Below, one piece after another: positions 23,307 to 26,601 of a stretch of DNA of 26,601 nucleotides. The DNA comes from an uncultured Bacilli bacterium (lineage in GTDB: Bacteria; Bacillota_I; Bacilli_A; RF39; UBA660), in the NCBI GenBank assembly GCA_934167785.1, contig CAKPLX010000012.1, positions 1 through 26,601 on the forward strand, written 5' to 3'. The notes under the pieces were generated by a model. It ran no database searches and was not told where the DNA came from. It saw only the letters and a program-made list of their open reading frames with translations. Each line of letters starts with the position of its first letter. Position 1 is the stretch's first letter. The position numbers and the translations under genes are program-made.

Positions 23307-23335
23307 ATTTTAACAAATATTTTAAAAAAAGGCAA
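23307..23335 (-). promoter_or_regulatory. Sigma-A promoter of rpsT
   Basis: Minus strand -35 TTGCCT (23330-23335), 17-bp spacer ending TGT, -10 TAAAAT (23307-23312), which also gives an extended -10. The leader to the ATG is only about 30 bases, so there is little room for S20 autoregulatory structure. Confidence 0.7.
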
Positions 23336-23385
23336 ATAAAATATGAAAAAATTGTAAAAAATATAAATAACGAGGTGAATTTCTA

Positions 23386-24414
23386 ATGAAAAATCGTATT
23401 GATCTGAAAAATTTTAATATCCGAACAGATTTAATTATTGATGAAAAAATAGAAAATAAGGCTTTTAAAAAAGAAAGAATCAATGATAATTTGCAGGTTA
23501 CTAGAATTGAGGTAACAAAAGATTTAAAAAATATATTGAATAAAAAAGAAGGCTATTACACTACATTGGAGTTCGAAGATATCACTAATTTTGAAGATCG
23601 GCAAGAAATTGAAAAACAACTAGTTATAGAGATTGAAAAGATGATGAAAAAAATTGGAATAGATAATCAAGCAGAATGTATGATTGTAGGACTGGGAAAT
23701 AAGGAAAGTACTGCAGACGCTTTAGGGCCTGTAGTATTAGAAAAAGTGCTTGTTACAAGACATCTTTTTTTATTGAATGCTCTAGTTAAGGATGGAATTC
23801 GCTGTGTTTCAGCGATTAGTCCTGGAGTAATGGCAAATACGGGGATGGAAACTTCTGATATTATCTTAAGCTTAATTTCTAAAATAAAACCTCAGTTTTT
23901 GCTTGTTATTGATGCTTTAGCCTCTTCTTCTATTGAACGAATTAATAAAACGATTCAACTAACTAATACTGGCATTCACCCTGGTAGTGGAATTGGAAAT
24001 AATCGTCGCGAAATTAGTCAAGATACCATTGGCATTCCTGTGATTGCAATTGGCGTTCCTACTGTTGTTGAAAGTTCGATTTTGGTTAATGATACGATTG
24101 ATTACTTATTCAAACATCTTTCTTATGTAAAAAAACATTTTGATGAAAATAAATTAATTTTCTCAAGAAATACTAAAAATTATTTGCAAGCAATTCAAAA
24201 TGAAGATTTAACCAATCAAGAAAAGCAAGAAGTCATTGGCATTTTAGGAACAATTGATGAGGAAGAAAAGAAAAAGTTAATTGTGGAAGTTTTAAATAGC
24301 ATTGGCTATAACATGATTGTAACGCCAAAAGAAATTGACTTTTTGGTAGAAAAATTAAGCGATACCATCGCTAATGCTATTAATAAAGCTCTTCACAAGG
24401 AGGTAACAGATTAA
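23386..24414 (+). CDS. gpr: Germination protease GPR
   Basis: 342 aa aspartic-type endopeptidase that degrades small acid-soluble spore proteins when spores germinate; made as a zymogen in the forespore. The N-terminal FNIRTDLIIDE matches the conserved region of the autoprocessing site (S-V-R-T-D-L). Catalytic regions are GLGNKESTADALGP (first Asp) and LLVIDALASSSIERINKTIQ (second Asp), followed by IHPGSGIGNNRREIS and IGVPTVVESS. Length is slightly below the 368-371 aa of Bacillus. CGAGGTG precedes the ATG. Divergent from rpsT as in Bacillus. A sigma-F/G promoter would be expected in the 110-base gap, but I cannot identify one with confidence. Its presence implies an endospore former or a recent descendant. 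Confidence 0.96.
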   Translation: MKNRIDLKNFNIRTDLIIDEKIENKAFKKERINDNLQVTRIEVTKDLKNILNKKEGYYTTLEFEDITNFEDRQEIEKQLVIEIEKMMKKIGIDNQAECMIVGLGNKESTADALGPVVLEKVLVTRHLFLLNALVKDGIRCVSAISPGVMANTGMETSDIILSLISKIKPQFLLVIDALASSSIERINKTIQLTNTGIHPGSGIGNNRREISQDTIGIPVIAIGVPTVVESSILVNDTIDYLFKHLSYVKKHFDENKLIFSRNTKNYLQAIQNEDLTNQEKQEVIGILGTIDEEEKKKLIVEVLNSIGYNMIVTPKEIDFLVEKLSDTIANAINKALHKEVTD

Positions 24415-24454
24415 GAAAAATGAGAGAATTTGATTTATTTATTATTATAAATTT

Positions 24455-24485
24455 AAAAACTCCCCTCTTGATTTGGTGAGTTTTT
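24455..24485. terminator. Terminator shared by gpr and, before the insertion, ffh
   Basis: AAAAACTC/GAGTTTTT stem extended by CC/GG, with a nine-base loop. Functional T-runs exist on both strands. The 3' T-run is the exact insertion point of the MITE-like element, and the target duplication preserves it. Confidence 0.75.
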
Positions 24486-24671
24486 ATGGTTCTTTGAAAT
24501 TCGGTGGTCCTAAAAAATCACATCTAAATTTCAGATGTGATTTTTATCATATTTTATTTCTTAAAACTTTAAAAAACTAAATCATTCTTTAAAAATTTCA
24601 AATTAATATTAAGTAATTTTATAACGAATACATTTTGCTGGATCCATTGAATTTCGAAGAACCGTTTTTAT
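24480..24671. mobile_element. MITE-like element, ISL3-type ends, with 8-bp target duplication
   Basis: The element is 176 bp (24488-24663). Its ends are inverted repeats of about 23-24 bp: left GGTTCTTTGAAATTCGG (24488 on), right, read on the minus strand, GGTTCTTCGAAATTCAA (24663 backwards), followed in both by a TGG-TCC core. It is flanked by perfect 8-bp direct repeats GTTTTTAT (24480-24487 and 24664-24671). ISL3-family transposases are known for ends starting GG-x-TCTTTG and for 8-bp duplications, so mobilisation by such an enzyme is inferred. There is no transposase gene; the interior holds a perfect 13-bp hairpin and AT-rich sequence. Confidence 0.8.
24513..24545. terminator. Perfect hairpin inside the MITE, terminator-like on both strands
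   Basis: AAAAATCACATCT/AGATGTGATTTTT, a perfect 13-bp stem with a seven-base loop, T5 on the plus strand and T6 on the minus strand. It sits between ffh and the original terminator and could replace that terminator for ffh. Confidence 0.75.
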
Positions 24672-24690
24672 CTAATATTAATTTTTTTGA

Positions 24691-25998
24691 TTAAAACGGA
24701 AATTTAAAATTACCATTTCCCATCATTTTCATCATTTTTTTCATCTCTTCAAATTGATTTAATAATTGATTTACTTCTGTTACAGTTGTTCCCGAACCTT
24801 TTGCAATTCTTTGTTTTCTTGATGCTTTTAAAATACTAGGATCTTTTCTTTCCTCTGGGGTCATTGAAAGAATAATTGCTTCAGTGTGTGCCATTTTTTT
24901 AGGATCTACTTTAACATTATTTAATCCCATTTTTTTAGCACCTGGTAATAATTTGATTAAATTTTCCAACGGTCCTAATTTCTTTACTTGCTTTAATTGA
25001 TTTAAAAAGTCTTCTAAATTAAAGTTCCCTTTGGTCATTTTCTTTACCATATCTTCTGCATCTTTTTCATCAATTTCATCAGACACTTTTTCTACTAATG
25101 ATAAAATATCTCCCATTCCTAAAATTCTTGAAGCCATACGGTCGGGGTGGAATTCTGTTAAACCATCCATTTTTTCACTGACTCCTATGAATTTAATTGG
25201 CAAATTGGTTAAATGACGAACAGATAGTGCAACTCCACCTCTTGTGTCCCCATCTAATTTGGTTAAAATAACTCCTGTTAATGGTAATTTATCAGAAAAG
25301 CCGGTAATTACATTGATTGCATCTTGCCCCATCATCGCATCAATAACTAATAAAGTTTCATTTGGCGAAATTGCATTTTCTATTTGAATTAATTCATCCA
25401 TTAATTTTTCATCAATTTGTAAACGTCCTGCTGTATCAATTAAAATGTAATCGAACTGATTTTCTTTGGCATAAGTTATGGCATTTTTAGTAATTTCAAC
25501 AGGATCTTTTTTTCCTTCTGTGTATACTTCAATATTTAGTTCTTTACCAATTGTTTTCAATTGATCAATTGCAGCTGGTCGATAAACATCACAAGCCACT
25601 AAAAGAGGCTTCTTTTTGAAGTTTTTTCTTAAATAGTTTGCTAATTTTCCAATTGTTGTTGTTTTTCCTGATCCCTGTAATCCGACTAACATGGTAATGG
25701 TTGGATTTTTATCCGTAATTAATTCAACACTTTCACCACCTAATAGTTCGGTTAATTCATCTCGAACAATGCGAACAAACTCTTCTCCTGGAGAAAGTTT
25801 GGCATTTACATCTGTACCTAATGCTTTTTCCTTGACTTTATTAGTAAATTCTTTGACTACTTTATAATTAACATCTGCTTCTAAAAGAGATAATCGAATT
25901 TCTCTCATCATTTCATTGATATTTTCTTCTGTTATTTTTCCATAACCTTTAATTTTATGCATTACATTTTGTAATCTATCGCTTAAATTTTCAAACAT
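24691..25998 (-). CDS. ffh: Signal recognition particle protein Ffh
   Basis: 435 aa GTPase that binds signal sequences and 4.5S/6S RNA and delivers ribosomes to FtsY. N domain (MFENLSDRLQNVMHKIKG), G domain with G1 GLQGSGKTTT, G3 DTAGRLQID, G4 TKLDGDTRGG, and a Met-rich M domain (KKMTKGNFNLEDFLNQ, MTPEERKDPSI, RQRIAKGSGTTVTEVNQL). It ends in MMKMMGNGNFKFPF, giving a normal length. AGGTGAT precedes the ATG. The companion regulator ylxM, often directly upstream in Bacillota, is absent; upstream lies a divergent tRNA. The last 27 bases before the MITE target site separate its stop from the insertion. Confidence 0.98.
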   Translation of the reverse strand: MFENLSDRLQNVMHKIKGYGKITEENINEMMREIRLSLLEADVNYKVVKEFTNKVKEKALGTDVNAKLSPGEEFVRIVRDELTELLGGESVELITDKNPTITMLVGLQGSGKTTTIGKLANYLRKNFKKKPLLVACDVYRPAAIDQLKTIGKELNIEVYTEGKKDPVEITKNAITYAKENQFDYILIDTAGRLQIDEKLMDELIQIENAISPNETLLVIDAMMGQDAINVITGFSDKLPLTGVILTKLDGDTRGGVALSVRHLTNLPIKFIGVSEKMDGLTEFHPDRMASRILGMGDILSLVEKVSDEIDEKDAEDMVKKMTKGNFNLEDFLNQLKQVKKLGPLENLIKLLPGAKKMGLNNVKVDPKKMAHTEAIILSMTPEERKDPSILKASRKQRIAKGSGTTVTEVNQLLNQFEEMKKMMKMMGNGNFKFPF

Positions 25999-26017
25999 TT
26001 TGTATCACCTAGTTAGA

Positions 26018-26023
26018 ATTATA
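26018..26023 (-). promoter_or_regulatory. -10 element of ffh
   Basis: Minus strand TATAAT, 19 bases upstream of the ATG, with a weak -35 (TAGAAA) at 17 bp. The short leader carries AGGTGAT. Confidence 0.5.
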
Positions 26024-26064
26024 CCCTATATTTAAAATTTTTTCTATAAATTAACTAAAAATAC

Positions 26065-26093
26065 TTGATTTTTTGTTTTTAATCCTTTATAAT
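26065..26093 (+). promoter_or_regulatory. Sigma-A promoter of tRNA-Gly
   Basis: -35 TTGATT (26065-26070), 17-bp spacer, -10 TATAAT (26088-26093). The 5' leader of about 38 bases contains a small hairpin, GTTCA/TGAAC (26103-26118), ahead of the mature 5' end. Confidence 0.75.
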
Positions 26094-26137
26094 TGTAAAT
26101 GTGTTCAGGGAGTTGAACGAAAAAAATAATATTTATT

Positions 26138-26211
26138 GCAGGTGTAGTTTAATGGTAGAATAAGAGCCTTCCAAGCTCCTGACGTGAGTTCGATTCTCAT
26201 CACCTGCTCCA
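26138..26211 (+). tRNA. tRNA-Gly (anticodon UCC)
   Basis: 74 bases with encoded CCA. Acceptor stem GCAGGTG/CACCTGC with discriminator T; D-arm GTTT-AATGGTA-GAAT; anticodon loop CTTCCAA gives TCC; T-arm GTGAG-TTCGATT-CTCAT. Two mild irregularities: a G-U pair opening the D-stem and an A-C mismatch at the base of the anticodon stem (27-43). Own promoter and terminator. Confidence 0.95.
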
Positions 26212-26220
26212 TTTGAAATC

Positions 26221-26255
26221 AACTTACGGACTTAATTGTTCGTGAGTTTTTATTT
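26221..26255 (+). terminator. Intrinsic terminator after tRNA-Gly
   Basis: AACTTACGGAC/GTTCGTGAGTT, an 11-base stem with two G-U pairs, loop TTAATT, followed by a T-rich tract, ten bases after the CCA end. Confidence 0.8.
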
Positions 26256-26268
26256 TATATAAAACTTT

Positions 26269-26301
26269 AAAAGTTCTCTTTCTAGAAAGGAGGACTTTTT
26301 T
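26269..26301 (+). promoter_or_regulatory. Hairpin that buries the ribosome binding site of the last gene
   Basis: AAAAGTTCTCTTT pairs without interruption (two G-U) with AAGGAGGACTTTT around loop CTAGA, and T6 ends one base before the ATG. The 3' arm contains the Shine-Dalgarno GGAGG. As RNA this is both an RBS-sequestering stem and an intrinsic-terminator shape. An overlapping short stem, AACTT/AAGTT (26263-26275), could compete with it. Confidence 0.65.
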
Positions 26302-26302
26302 C

Positions 26303-26581
26303 ATGCTTGAATTTAAAGTAATTGCAAATTTAAAAGCTAATAAAGATTTAACCGACATTTTAAAAGAATTTAAATATAAGGTTAAATTAGGACAAATAAA
26401 AACTATATTGCACACCAATCTACAAGTAATAATACCTACTGAATACCAAATTACATATCCTACTACTCTTACAATACTTGAATACAAAGTTAATGAAATA
26501 TCAAATAAGCCATTTTATATTAAGGAACATAATCAAAAGTACAATATTAAAGAAATTACACAATTTTTAAAAAAGTTTTAA
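26303..26581 (+). CDS. Hypothetical protein
   Basis: 92 aa, starting MLEFKVIANLKANKDLTDIL. Lys/Ile/Asn-rich, no signal peptide, no membrane helix, no Cys or Trp; predicted mixed strand-helix with a central beta-rich Thr/Tyr/Ile stretch (about 39-60) and C-terminal helix (KEITQFLKKF). No family recognised. AAAGGAGG lies nine bases upstream of the ATG, which supports a real gene, but it is locked in a terminator-like hairpin. A weak promoter (TTGTTC, 16 bp, TATAAA at 26258-26263) may start transcription at the hairpin itself. The opposite-strand frame over this region overlaps the hairpin and has no ribosome site. Confidence 0.6.
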   Translation: MLEFKVIANLKANKDLTDILKEFKYKVKLGQIKTILHTNLQVIIPTEYQITYPTTLTILEYKVNEISNKPFYIKEHNQKYNIKEITQFLKKF

Positions 26582-26601
26582 TTTTAGACTATACATTTTG
26601 C

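Noticed and set aside
23090..23386. Plus-strand open frame over rpsT and its promoter
   Set aside because: Antisense to S20 and runs through the rpsT promoter into the gpr start; no protein similarity apparent.
24488..24560. Apparent peptide fragments (for example GSLKFGGPKKSHL) read from the insertion element
   Set aside because: Both ends can be translated by chance because they are inverted repeats; the 8-bp duplications and perfect hairpin explain the sequence better as a non-coding MITE than as a gene remnant.
25031..25216. Plus-strand open frame within ffh
   Set aside because: Antisense to the Ffh G domain; no initiation signal.
26224..26487. Minus-strand open frame opposite the last hypothetical gene
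   Set aside because: It has no ribosome site and its 3' end runs through the hairpin and tRNA terminator; the plus-strand frame has GGAGG at proper spacing.
1..26601. CRISPR arrays, prophage, rRNA genes, replication origin
   Set aside because: No spaced direct repeats, phage genes, rRNA motifs, DnaA-box clusters or dnaA were seen; the only RNA gene found is tRNA-Gly.
1..26601. Genetic code 4 (TGA read as Trp)
   Set aside because: All genes are full-length with TGG for Trp and none is broken by an in-frame TGA, so the window itself gives no evidence of reassignment.

Overview
The window is strongly AT-rich and compactly coded. It carries conserved Bacillota genes: scpA-scpB, trmB, pdp, recD2, mraY, a one-PASTA SpoVD/FtsI-type PBP, rpsT divergent from the spore protease gpr, and ffh. 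It reads as a chromosomal segment of an uncultured, probably gut-associated, low-GC Bacillota of the Bacilli/Erysipelotrichia type. The organism descends from spore formers (gpr, SpoVD-like PBP). The standard code fits, but none of the 27 complete genes I call ends in TGA.

Layout. (1) 1-3163, minus: a surface polysaccharide operon in the order chain-length/kinase-activator protein, BY-kinase, a PHP phosphotyrosine phosphatase fused to a priming sugar transferase, and the start of a UDP-glucuronate epimerase; it has a good sigma-A promoter. (2) 3254-6092, minus: a self-contained peptide-bacteriocin locus with a C39-peptidase ABC exporter, a miniature HlyD-like accessory protein, and two small double-glycine-leader peptide genes of 45 and 51 codons. 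Each mature peptide has a GxxxG motif and one Cys, at its very C-terminus. This is the best candidate for an undescribed system. (3) 6163-10940, minus: housekeeping genes trmB, pdp, scpB and scpA, preceded by a WXG100-like/CHAP hydrolase gene and a 95-codon helical protein gene. (4) 11151-14305, minus: a small membrane protein gene, recD2, and a metallo-beta-lactamase-fold hydrolase. (5) 14304-18719: mraY and a PBP gene on the minus strand flanking a plus-strand degenerate GGDEF-EAL gene whose promoter carries a perfect inverted repeat. (6) 18774-22974, minus: a hybrid histidine kinase, a PlsC-like acyltransferase, a small membrane-anchored protein and a membrane-anchored transglutaminase-like protein. 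(7) 22985-26023: rpsT and gpr divergent; gpr and ffh converge on a terminator into which a 176-bp MITE-like element has inserted, with a perfect 8-bp target duplication. (8) 26065-26601, plus: tRNA-Gly(UCC) and a hypothetical gene whose ribosome binding site is buried in a terminator-like hairpin.

Most transcription units end in recognisable intrinsic terminators, several of which overlap the stop codon or the next promoter. Gene identities rest on motif recognition by eye; no database search was run.
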